64,000 nucleotides of DNA, taken from Chromera velia. Its lineage: Eukaryota > Sar > Chromeraceae. Under the pieces are notes generated by a model that saw only the letters and a program-made list of their open reading frames with translations, did no database searches and had not been told where the DNA came from. Each line of letters opens with the position of its first letter. The first letter of the stretch is position 1. Location: NCBI GenBank assembly GCA_018398765.1, contig JAHBMJ010004457.1, positions 7,956-71,955 of the forward strand. The letters run 5' to 3'. Made by a program: the position numbers and the translations under genes. Positions 27,001-36,066 of the stretch are shown here, in pieces.

Positions 27001-30000
27001 CAAAGAAGGCCAAAAACACGCCTAGCTTTCTGACATCACACAGTCACTCACTCACTTACAGGCTATCCTGCATGCCCCATCGTTCGAGACGATCAAGAGC
27101 GAGTGCTGCCAGCGGGGTGAATGTCTGGCCGATTTCCATCGCTCTGCGCACTGCAGAAACAAAACAAGAAGGAAAACATAGCGAGGAAGGAAGGAAGGAA
27201 GGAAGGAATGTCTCTTGCAGGCAGACTACTTTTGCAACCTCCTCCTTCTGCTTGCAACTCCATTATATGTTGACTTGGCACCCCTTTCTGGTCGATGGCC
27301 CTTCTTGCAAATCCAGTAAGAAGGCCGAAAAGCAAAAGGAGGATGAAAAAGGCACAATACCAAAAAGGGTGCAGGAGACACACGAACCAATGATGCTCCA
27401 CAAGGAAGGAGCGAGAGAGTCCACAGGTGCAGCCAGGAGCATTCTGCAGGGACGGACACGTGCACTCAGAATGTTCTGTTCATCATGCAGTCGATGCGAT
27501 AAATTCAGAACGGACAAACAGACAGAAATTTCATGGCAGTCGGAAAACGCTGAAGATGGACGGTGACATGCAGAACGAGGCCGCCAAGGGGTGGGAATGT
27601 GGAAGAAATAAAGAACAAAAAAGAGCGGATGCAAGGCTCGATCGACTGGTTGGGCGCAGGAGGGAGCCCTCTTGTCTCACATTCATTCTATTCGAGTTGA
27701 TTGGCTTCGGCGCGTCGATGAGACACAGAGACACGCGCGCGCGTATACGGACACATACACGTACACTCCCACGCACACAAATACGCATGCATCTCAACAT
27801 AATTATCGGATGTATTCAAACACACATACATCTTGCACTCGCTGACTCACCGCAGCGCCTCATAGATCCGGTCCTCCTCGTATTGGCTGAGATCTCCTGC
27901 GACTCGAGAAAGGAAACGCCGCAGACGCCGCCATAGGGTAGGCTGCCTCTGCTTGAATGTCAATTGGTCTTTCTGTTCACTGCCTGCACGTTTGCGGTCT
28001 GCCTGTGCGTGGGCCATCAGCATCAGCCGCATCATCACGAAGAGTCCTGAAGGGGGAGGTTCCCCTCCAGACCCTGACAGGGCGTCAGCCGCCACTCGGA
28101 GAAAAGCGTCCAGCCTGCAGCCAGGAAGGGGAGCGAAGGCACCTTTGAAGATGTGAGCAGAAGAGAAGCGAGCAAAGTGAAGAAACAGGTGACGAAAAAG
28201 AGGCCGAAGAGCACAAAGAGCGAAACTACAGAAAAGATCGAGAAAGTCAAAGTTTCCAACCTCCTCATAGAGGAACTCATTTGCTCACAAGGTCGCAAAG
28301 TGCATTTGCAGAGTTCGATGCGCAGACACAGAAGCTGTCAGACTGACCATGGGGCTAAGAAGCCAACTTTGCGGGACTCTCCAAAGACGACCTCGAGGAG
28401 CTGCCCGAGGTGGGAAACCTGCAACCATCCAGCAACAATGAGTGATATTGATTCAGACAGAGCTGTCGACGGCAGACTTTCGGCTTCCTGCAGCATGAAT
28501 AGCTCGGCAAGGCAGTCTTACTCGCTCCCTCCCTCTTTCTTTCTCTTTTTTCGAAGATGCCTTTCCTCTCACTCGACATCGCAGCATGCCATCCATCCGA
28601 CTTCGCACATGTATCTATCTGAGGCATCCAAGATGACAGACAGCGTGAGCAACCATTTAGCAAACCAACCAACTGACCAATGCACCATTCACTTCCGTCT
28701 GTTCGCTGAGAAAGGCGAGATCAAAGGTTGCTAGTCGCATTCCATGCGTCGCTCCTCCCGCCTCTCTCACCCCTGCGGCTGCTGCTGCTGCCTGTGAGTC
28801 TGCCGAGCCCCCACTGCGTTGGCTCTGCTGGCTTTGGCTTTGGCTGTTGGAGTCCAGAGACGAAAGGGAAGAGAAAGTCAGAAGGAGGCTGGCCCGACTT
28901 CTGTGGCTTTCTGCAGCCAGAGACGTTCACGGGAACACTAAATGAAATCCACGGTGCGTATAGCTGGACCAAGTATGAAGATGCGAAAGCAAGGAGGTGG
29001 ATCTCATCAATACGCGAAAACCGCAGGAAAAGGCATAGGAACCGCACGTCCTAGGGCGAAAGGAGAAGGAAAGAAAAACAGAGGAGACGACTGACCCCCT
29101 CCTGCAAGTTCCATTTGAAACTGGCGTCTCCTCTCCTCTCTCTGTCTCCTCAGCAGAAGATCATTCGAGAGACCCTGGCGGAAGAGCCCCAAGGCACTTC
29201 TCGCAAGGGATTCAGCAACCCTCTCCTGGACCTCCGATACCTCTACAGATGCGTGACGGTACTCTGCACTCCCATGCCGGTCCAGCGTCTCCTCCCCAGA
29301 GGTCTCTGGCTGTACAGCAGATGCCTGACCGTCCCCTCTCCCTCCTCGAGTTGCCGATGATGATGCTGATGCAGACACAGCCCTTCCAAGCCCTTCCCAC
29401 GTCTCTGCTGCTGCTTCCACAGGACTAGGGTCTTCGTTCCATGAGAATCTCTCTGTCTCGGCAAATGGAGAAGAATCCCCCACATCCCCGGTCCCTTCCT
29501 GTCCTTCTCCCTCTTTTTCCTCCTCTTCCTCTTCGACCGAAACCGGGCGGCGGGCCCCGCTCTCCAGAACGCACGCACTGACGATGTCTCGAGAGGCTGA
29601 GTTCAGAAAAAAATCTCTCCAAAGAATACGAAGAGAACTCAACCCACCACCCACATTGTCACGGTCCCTGTCAGCCTGCAGAGCATCACCCCTGTTGTCC
29701 CTCCCGTCCAGGATTGTGAACACTAGCCCCGTCTGGACAAGCCCGTCGATCCACTCCTCCGCTCTCAGTGCAAGGGAGGCTGCACTCTCTCTACCCACCC
29801 CCCCAACATCCTCGTCCAGCAGAGCCAGTGCTTCATCACCTAGTGCATCATCCCCCTGACCTAGGAGGGTACCCAAATCCCCGCCCCCCCTCACACTGGC
29901 TCCCTGAATGTCAAAACCCATCTCGCTCGGGCCGTCTGCCACAGGGAGCGCGGCATCACGTGCAGAGCGAGCAACTCTGAGGAGTGCCGCCAGGAATGCC

Positions 30001-32246
30001 AGGAGCGCCTCGGCAAAGTCTCTGCGTCTCCAGCTGAAGGCCCCTCTATAATTTTCGAATAAAGGGAGAACCCCCCGGGCTGCTCTCGCCAGCAGAGGTC
30101 CGGGGACCGCCCGATGGGCCGAACGGATCATCAACGCCAATGCCTTCACCAGGCCCGTCACGTGGAGCGCCGCTGTATCGATTGCACTCTCCTGACTTCC
30201 TTCCAGGACCTGCACAGAAGAAGGAAAAGGGGTGGTGAAACGCTGAGGGACTGCGGCTCATTCTGAATCGTTATTGGGTTGCTTGGCAGAACAATCCAAA
30301 AATGGACGAGTGGCTTTCCTTTCGCTTACAATTCACTTCTACACTAGGCGCAATGAACGATTGAACTACTACTCATAGTACTTAGAGAAGGAATGAGTCT
30401 TCGGCTGAACTCACAAACTTCCATTCGGCCGTCTCAAAGCGGAGGGATTCCAACCGAAATGATGGGACACCGTCATGCGCAGTCCACAGAAATAGAAGCA
30501 GACAACAAAAAATATCATGCAAGAGCGCACTTCAAGGAGCAGAGCCAAGTGCTGAGAGACGATGAAAGGCCCCTGGGTGGTCACCAACGCAGCGCTTAGA
30601 ATTCCCAGGCTTCGTGCGGACATCAGCGCCTCTGCTGTGTCTCTCTCGCCGTATGTAACTGCAACCGAGGCTGAGGAGGAAGCCGAGGCGGCGCTGCGGT
30701 TTGAACTTCGAGCGTGAATCTTCAGTGCTGCACTAAGGAGGCGATTTTCAAAAAAGTCCGCAAGGGCCGAGAGAACGGCCTCCGATTTGTCCTCATCGTA
30801 TCCTGCTGACCCCTCCCCCTTGCCGAAAGCAGCCGCGGCTTTCCTCTTCTTGCCCTCTTTCTGTGTTCCGGGAAGGACTCCTCCCTCTTTGCACCCCCCC
30901 TCTTCTCTTTTGGTTTGAATACGGGCAGACACCTGCATGCAGTCATTCATTCATTTTCATACAAAACTTTTTTTCTGTATGAAAATGAATGCAATTTTGG
31001 TTGAACCCGGGCAGATACCTGCAGTGCATGCAGAACGTCATCCGAAGGCATCAATTAGTCTTTTTGCTTTCACACAACAAGCGACAGAGGCCGGAAGCTC
31101 CAGGTGTTCTCAGCTTATTTCCGCAATCGTGCATGCAGCGGACCGAGTCGAGATGCGAAAAGAGACCTCCACGTGCCCTTTTGGACAAATTTTGATGTTT
31201 CGTCCTTTCCTTTTACACTGCACAACGTTGCCAAGGACGAATTTGTACCTTGATTCCGTGTCCGCATTCTAGCAACACCGTCGCACGTGCGCACTCACCT
31301 GAGATGCGGCAATCCGGAGAAGCACCTCGTCCAGCGCGCTTCGTGCAGCTGAGCTGAGGCTCTGGTTTTTTGACACTGCCGCCTCGGCCAATTTTCCAAT
31401 AATTCCCTTCCGCACAGCCTCTCCGGCAGCGCTCAGCTCCACCGACAGCGAACCCCCGCCCTCCTTCTTCACCGGCTCCGCAAGCACCTTCACTTTCTTC
31501 CCCCCCACAGACCTCCCTGATGAATCTGCGGCTGCTGCCGCCGAGACATCAGCGCTCAGCTGAGTAATGAAAAGACTGGCGTGATGGCTGAGCAGCTTGA
31601 GTGCTGCGATCTGCAGACGGATCGATTGCCGTTCAAGGATTTGGGCCTGATGTCGATTGCATCAAAATGATTGGCACTTCTGCTGCTTGTCGGTTGACCT
31701 CGTTCTTGGCCGCATACTCAAAACTTCCGCGAAAGGAGTACTCGATGAAAAAAACAATCTGCTGTAATTCACCTAAAGAATCAAATCGTTGCAGGAAAAA
31801 GTCTTTTTACGAAGAACAAAACTGACAACGAACACTCGCTATGCAGGGACTGGGGGAATGAGATGATGCATGGAGGTCAGTCACATGAGGTTCTCTGTGA
31901 GTTGCAGAGAAACCCTTCCTCCCCCACCGTCTTTTGCGGGCAGATTTCACGAGCGGAAACCATGCAGGCAAAAGATATTTTATTCTCTCCCCAGATGCAT
32001 TCCATTCAAGTTCACAAAACAACATGCCGAGCTAGATTGACAGGGATTTCACTTCCGGACCACAAGGGCAAGACAATCAAGCCAGACTGTCGGATATTGA
32101 CCTGCGCTGCATATCTGGAAGTTTCATCTTGCGAAGCTCCCGCGAGAATTGCGATCTGGCTGTACAGCGCCGTGCCTCTCTCTTTGCCCCCGACGGCAGA
32201 AGGTCCGAGGATGTGCTCCGAGAATCTGCAAACACACACACACACA

Positions 32247-32282
<36 letters not shown>

Positions 32283-33239
32283 TACACACACACATACACC
32301 ACATGTGCAGAACGGGCAAAGATGATTCGGAAAGGATAAACCGGGCACCCCGACAAGGCGAAGAAATGCGTCCGGCTCCAAGATGCGACACTTCGCATCT
32401 ACATGAATGAGTCTAGTCATTCCTCTTCAGAAGGCACCTTTCTTCCTTCCCACCTGCCCATGCACCTACCTGTGGAGGAATGAGTCCAGGCCAGAGAGTG
32501 TGCCTGCCGTCAAGACGATAGAAGTCTCCCGCCCGTCCACCTGCTTCTGCAGAGCCCCCACAAGAATGGCCGCGCTATCCTTCACCCAACCGCGACCAGG
32601 TTGAACAAATTCATCTGGGAACAGTTCCGCGCACTGACCTGCGCAAATGGAAGCAGGGGAGTAGTAAGTAAGCACACGCGGAGGTCGATGCGGGAGTAAG
32701 AAAGAAGCCAAGCAGACACGCCATCAAAAACAAAACCGAACGCTGCTACTCAGGGCCGACAAAGCTGAGTATCTGAGCAGAAAGAAAGGACCTCCGGAAG
32801 AAAGTACATACATGCAGACCCACCGAGAAGAGACAGGAGTGCCCCCCTCACCCCTGCGGTGAGCTCGGTCGTTTTCCAGGTCTTCAAAGGTTTCAGAATG
32901 TGGTTCTCCACAAGGTCGGAGAGGCCCACAGAAGGGTCGGACCCCGGCAACAGGGCCCCAGCACCCCCGTCTCCGTTACCCTCCCTATCTGCAGCCGCAC
33001 CAGATCCCAGTCTTTCCCTTTCCCTCTGCTGTTGCCTCTGCTTCCGCTCCCCTCTCCCCCCTTCTGCGGGCAACTTCAAGGACTTGGCTAGGCTGAGAAG
33101 TGCTGAGATGAGCTCTGCGGCCTTGACCTTCACTTTGCTTGACTCATCAAGTTTGAGCAGCGTTACGGCCGTCTTCTGCGCGTGTACATATTGGGTCGAT
33201 CGCACAAATAGATACACGCGCATATGAACACGTGTCCTC

Positions 33240-33283
<44 letters not shown>

Positions 33284-35014
33284 GTCAGTGGGCGGGTGTG
33301 CTGTTTGGAGTAGGACACATTATGTAGCGAGATAACTCTGAAAAAGACAAAGGGCAAATCTTGAAAGGAGAACTGGGGTGGAGAACGACAAGTCTGAACT
33401 TCTAAATATAAGGACCGCCACACCGATGCAAATTCACACAGAAGGAATCGACAGAGGAAAAGAAGCCGCGTGCAGCAAGACCCAGCAAGCAGAGGAAGGC
33501 TGAGTGGAGGCCGTTGCTTATTCTGCATTCTCTGACGAACAAACTTACCCGGACGCTTGCAAAGTGGTGGAGCGCATGGTGACCGTGTATGGCCAAGAAC
33601 CTGGACCGCGGTAAGGGGGAGAAGGGGCAGTCTAAGCACACTGATGTGAGGGAAGCAGTCGGTCATGTGGCTCTTCTGCTTTGTGCGCGTGTGTGTGTGT
33701 GTGTGTGTGTGTGTGGTAGCGCTGCCTTATCCATAGCTTCCTCTGTACAGCCCTCGGACCGGTTCTCGTGAAGAAAGCGGACACCTTCTGGGCATGTGGG
33801 TGTGCATGTATGCGTGTATGCATGTGTAGGTTTACTTGGGTCCTTGTGTGTGTGGGTATTTGCATGTGTTTGTGTGTGAGATCTTGTGTACGCATTACAT
33901 GAAAAGAAGAGGCACAGGAATAGAAAGAAGGAGAAAGGACCGAACCTGACAGCAAATCAGATCCTTTATTGGAATCATCGTCGGTGCGCGCAGGTGAAGA
34001 GGCGGCCTACGCATCCCTTCTCCTCCCCTCCCCTTCCCTTCCCTTCTCTCGACTTGATGGCATGCTCGCGCCGAGCAACGCAATCAGACGCGGAAACACG
34101 CTAATGACGCATGCAAAGCCAAACGCAGTAGAATAATGTGCAGTAGTTAGCAACTCAAAGAAACTCAATCTGCCTGCCTTCCCACCTAGCTGCGAGTTCC
34201 AGACCATTCGCCTTTGTGTCGACAATCACCTTGTCCTTGCTAGTCCTTTGTTTCTCTGCAACAGAAGATGGCAATTTAACAGAAAAGGGACTGAAGAGCG
34301 CACCACGCAAGGAAGACAGGGAGGAAGGCTGGCAGGAAAAGGGCGCACCGCCAGATGAAGTGATTCAACGGTGGAAAGCAAAAGGCAAAACGGGGGTGCA
34401 AGGCGGGCCTCTCTTCACTTAATCCACGAGCACTCTCATGGACATGGCTCCCACTGAAAGCTCTCCCCACAGCGTCGCAGGGGGTTGGGGAAGTGCGCGA
34501 GACCGAGGCAAACGGACGGAAAATTTGACAGAAAGACTGCGACAGAGACACACGAAAGTGACAGACCCCAACAGAGAGAGACAGGGACAGAGATGGGATA
34601 CAGGGAGAGAGCAGATTCACCCACCTAGGAGAGAGAGGAGTCCCCCATCGCTCTTCAGGAGAATCGAGGAGACGGCAACTGCACGAAAAGGAGAGGAGAC
34701 GGGGTGGGGACACGTCAACGCCTTACTCCAACACGCACATGACAGCAGTCTCTCTTTGTGCGCGCGAAACGGGAGCTACTTCTCGGAAGAAGTGCAGAAC
34801 CCCCACTTCCCCAAATGCTCTTGGCAGATGCGGTCTGCATGCATGGTCTGTTCGAACCTGTCTCCTTGAGAGTTAGGTTTTCAACGAAGAATTCTTTCGC
34901 GTCGAGGGCCCGTTTGAGATTCTCTGAGAAAGAGAAGTCACTCTGTGTGTTCGAGCAATAACTCTGAAAAGATGCCACCAGACTTCGGAGCGTGTGGGGA
35001 TCAAGAGTGTTCAT
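1314..35014 (-). CDS. PRKDC: DNA-dependent protein kinase catalytic subunit (DNA-PKcs), 58 exons
   Basis: The family is a PI3-kinase-related Ser/Thr kinase that, with Ku, joins DNA double-strand breaks by non-homologous end joining in the nucleus. I traced 58 exons on the minus strand from ATG 35014 to TAG 1314. Junction phases agree and the total is 16,911 nt, about 5,636 aa, against ~4,130 in human. Domain order is N-terminal helical repeats, the DNA-PKcs-specific region, FAT, kinase and FATC. Blocks recalled from human DNA-PKcs line up along the gene, for example PGQYKG, EHPFLMKGG, GIGDRHLENF, PIDFGYSF and the C-terminal GRAWTGW. That pattern separates it from ATM, ATR, TOR and SMG1. Extra length comes from Ser/Gly/Ala-rich inserts. 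Uncertain points are the start (an in-frame ATG lies at 35104), the donor of exon 16 and the end of exon 42 (13417 or 13390). No upstream control signal was recognised. Confidence 0.95.
3622..3713. repeat. (GTCA)n array starting at a splice donor
   Basis: On the gene strand the intron after exon 55 starts GTCAGTCAGTCAG and continues as about 90 bp of GTCA/GCCA tetranucleotides. The repeat unit is identical to the favoured donor motif of this gene, so many donor-like sites follow the real one at 3713. Confidence 0.9.
3991..4022. repeat. (AC)n microsatellite abutting an acceptor
   Basis: On the gene strand it reads (TG)n directly followed by CAG, the acceptor of DNA-PKcs exon 55. The dinucleotide run replaces a normal pyrimidine tract. 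Confidence 0.9.
5032..8625 (-). other. PRKDC: DNA-PKcs exons 48-53: FAT domain
   Basis: Exons: 8625-7770, 7583-7335, 7131-7007, 6949-5591, 5485-5457 (29 nt) and 5349-5032. FAT is the helical scaffold that wraps around the kinase in PIKKs. Exon 48 begins with a block like human [20 protein letters not shown] (here FSWSAVEALVTSCG). Exon 51 holds PSWLFLRWLNQMLSWI followed by SKYPQGLAFPLLV, matching human PCWQFISWISHMVALL and DNYPQAIVYPFII. The 29-nt micro-exon is supported by phase 1 in and phase 0 out, with a GTGAGA donor. The intron between 7335 and 7131 uses donor GTCCGT; the stronger-looking GTAAGG just before it would break the frame. Confidence 0.88.
10459..10520. repeat. CA-rich microsatellite in a DNA-PKcs intron
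   Basis: A run of CA dinucleotides with GACA interruptions lies upstream of exon 47. It generates spurious open frames on both strands. Confidence 0.85.
12074..12375. repeat. (AC)n block followed by GAAA/GACA/GCAA repeats
   Basis: About 130 bp of AC repeats with CATA interruptions abut the exon 45 acceptor (gene strand: TG repeats, then CAG at 12074). Next come tetranucleotide arrays of AGCA, GAAA and GACA up to ~12375. The whole block fills the intron between exons 44 and 45. Confidence 0.88.
17341..17372. repeat. (AC)n microsatellite in DNA-PKcs intron
   Basis: A simple AC dinucleotide run preceded by a short alternating GC stretch. It is intronic, between exons 34 and 35. Confidence 0.85.
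22035..22185. repeat. compound AC/AG/GATA microsatellite
   Basis: AC repeats alternate with (AG)n and AGAGAT runs. The block is intronic, just upstream of DNA-PKcs exon 26 on the gene strand. Confidence 0.88.
22983..23094. repeat. 57-bp tandem duplication spanning the donor of DNA-PKcs exon 24
   Basis: Two copies (22983-23039 and 23040-23094) differ by about one or two bases. Each contains the 3' end of exon 24 and its GTCAGT donor. The proximal donor (23062) is the one assumed in the gene model. The distal copy offers a second donor whose use would add 57 nt, an in-frame 19-residue insertion without a stop. Confidence 0.9.
23191..23241. repeat. (AC)n(AG)n microsatellite
   Basis: An AC run passes directly into an AG run in the intron upstream of DNA-PKcs exon 24. 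Confidence 0.85.
23463..23517. repeat. (AG)n(GACA)n microsatellite
   Basis: An AG dinucleotide run is followed by GACA tetranucleotides, just downstream of DNA-PKcs exon 23 on the gene strand. Confidence 0.85.
23738..23834. repeat. short palindromic element flanked by 25-bp direct repeats
   Basis: A ~47-bp core (23763-23809) contains ATTTTCATACAGAA and its inverse TTCTGTATGAAAAT around a short centre. It is flanked by two copies of a 25-bp host sequence (23738-23762 and 23810-23834) that differ at one base. It is intronic, between DNA-PKcs exons 22 and 23. The same core recurs at 25046, 25161 and 30942. Confidence 0.8.
23990..24076. repeat. (AC)n(AG)n microsatellite
   Basis: AC-rich repeats with GGACAC interruptions are followed by an AG run, just upstream of DNA-PKcs exon 22 on the gene strand. 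Confidence 0.85.
25006..25275. repeat. 115-bp tandem repeat: exon 19 acceptor plus palindromic element
   Basis: A 40-bp host segment holding the exon 19 acceptor and its first codons appears three times (25006-25045, 25121-25160, 25236-25275). The copies are separated by two 75-76-bp palindromic elements (25046-25120 and 25161-25235). Element arms read ATTTTCATACAGAA and TTCTGTATGAAAAT, with TGCATGCATTTATT at one outer edge. Only the copy at 25031 is contiguous with the rest of exon 19. The other two acceptors lead into the element and would shift the frame. Confidence 0.88.
30908..31036. repeat. palindromic element flanked by ~28-bp direct repeats at the exon 8 acceptor
   Basis: The core (about 30942-30993) has arms CATTTTCATACA and TGTATGAAAATG around a T-rich centre. 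The flanks (about 30908-30937 and 30995-31022) are diverged copies of one host sequence containing the DNA-PKcs exon 8 acceptor and first codons. The real acceptor is at 30933. The upstream copy provides a second potential acceptor. Confidence 0.8.
32229..32300. repeat. (AC)n(TC)n microsatellite beside exon 6 acceptor
   Basis: AC and TC dinucleotide runs lie in the intron immediately upstream of DNA-PKcs exon 6 on the gene strand. Read on that strand, GTGTGTTTGCAG forms the acceptor. Confidence 0.85.
33240..33282. repeat. (TG)n microsatellite
   Basis: About 40 bp of TG dinucleotides in the intron between DNA-PKcs exons 3 and 4. A shorter TG run lies at 33688-33715. Confidence 0.85.
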
Positions 35015-36066
35015 CCCTGCCAGGAAGTGTCCAGTCCTCCAATAGGCTTTTTTCTTGCAACCAGTGAATAACGACAAGCCAGTGCGCTGCTCAAAAGGAT
35101 GCAATTTCTGCTTCCTGAGATCTCGTCAAGACGTATGAGTACAAGACTTCCTTGCGAGTGCGGGGGTCTGCGCAGGTTTCCTCCAAAAATTCTAAAGGGG
35201 GACTTCTGCGTAGACGGGCCGAAGATCCTGTTTGCCGGACGAAAACAGGTAAAGGCTACCGAAAATGCAACCAAAACATTGTCGAGAAGAACCACAATTC
35301 TTGATGATGGTGAGCAGGATCAAAGAAAGACGACACGAAAACTCAGCCAGTTGCGAGAAGGAGGCTACGGAATGCTAGCTATAGCCATATGCAGAGGCGT
35401 CGGAGATCGTCGGAGGAGACGGAGAAGGAGACGGCATGCAGCATGATTGGCGGCACTGAGATGCACTGAGCATGCAGCCGCGCGCGCGTGCATGCGCGCA
35501 TGCAGCATGCAGGAATTGACAAAATACGATCAGACATGCAAATTTCTTTAGTGTCTCTCTGGTCCTTTGTCGGGCCAGTATGCATCTTGCCTAGGCATAG
35601 ACATGCAAATGCATGTATATAGACGGCCGACAAAGGACCAGAGAGACACTAAAGAAAATATAGACGGCCGGGCAAGCAGATGCATCATAGATGCATCATA
35701 GATGCATCGTTGAATCAGCATTGCATGGACTCGGGATTGACTCCGACTCGAGCTAGGGAGGACAACTGTACGTCAGTTTAATTTGATCGAAATGTTTTCA
35801 ACAGTCAAACGGGGGCAACGTGCTTCCTTGATTCCAAAAAGTTTTGATGGTGGACTGATCGACTGGAGGTTCTCAAGGAGAACAGCTGAATTTTGTTCAG
35901 CGAAAGAAGGCGGGGATCCAGTCTCGACTATCTTCAGGACCTCTGACAAAGTGGAGCCTTGAGCTGCAGCTCCTTTTTGTGTCATCAATTTCTTGTTTCT
36001 GCTCTGTTTTTTGTATACACTCGTGTGAGGACGTACTCGACAGAAGCTTTTTTCCTTCACTGCGGC
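35015..36066. other. divergent intergenic region
   Basis: This lies between the DNA-PKcs start (minus) and the histidine phosphatase start (plus), so it should carry both promoters. No TATA-like or initiator element is convincing. It holds a perfect 31-bp inverted repeat, a run of alternating GC/TG/CA bases at ~35473-35515, and a small ATGCATCATAG tandem repeat (35680-35708). 5' untranslated exons are possible. Confidence 0.55.
35543..35657. repeat. perfect 31-bp inverted repeat, 53-bp spacer
   Basis: The left arm, 35543-35573, is the exact reverse complement of the right arm, 35627-35657 (arm begins TTTCTTTAGTGTCTCTCTGG). The motif TATAGACGGCCG sits inside the spacer and is repeated just past the right arm. 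It could be a small non-autonomous inverted-repeat element or a hairpin in a promoter region. No clear target-site duplication was seen. Confidence 0.9.

Larger units (their letters stand above)
18253..30209 (-). other. PRKDC: DNA-PKcs exons 9-32: middle helical-repeat region
   Basis: Exons: 30209-29096, 28910-28771, 28418-28348, 28114-27851, 27443-27388, 27150-27060, 26814-26741, 26414-26198, 25883-25607, 25549-25472, 25031-24868, 24742-24665, 24398-24305, 23969-23897, 23635-23534, 23145-23063, 22794-22460, 22024-21813, 21581-21358, 21187-20923, 20658-20589, 20272-20162, 19874-19793 and 19322-18253. Phases agree throughout. The least certain donor is GTGTGC at 26197. Spliced pieces give sensible helices, such as LRPLLLQLSRWTASEKGKA running into VSEAVTDCLIEKLG. 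Exons 9 and 32 are large and carry acidic or Gly-rich inserts. This is the least conserved part of the family, so assignment rests on splicing continuity between recognisable ends. Several junctions here are duplicated (see repeats at 22983, 25006 and 30908). Confidence 0.7.
30531..35014 (-). other. PRKDC: DNA-PKcs exons 1-8: N-terminal helical-repeat arm
   Basis: Exons by window position: 35014-34858, 34255-34186, 33600-33549, 33175-32824, 32638-32470, 32225-32102, 31610-31299 and 30932-30531. Each acceptor ends in AG and each donor begins GT (for example GTTCGA, GTGGGA, GTAAGT, GTAGGT, GTGAGT). Phases close at every junction. The product is a run of Leu/Ala-rich helices such as LISALLSLAKSLKLP and LTAGVRGALLSLLG, which fit the start of the human protein in order and spacing. 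A Gln/Arg-rich insert in exon 4 and a Lys/Gly-rich insert in exon 8 are low complexity. Similarity is weak, as expected for this arm. The small exons 2 and 3 rest mainly on phase and splice sites. Confidence 0.75.
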
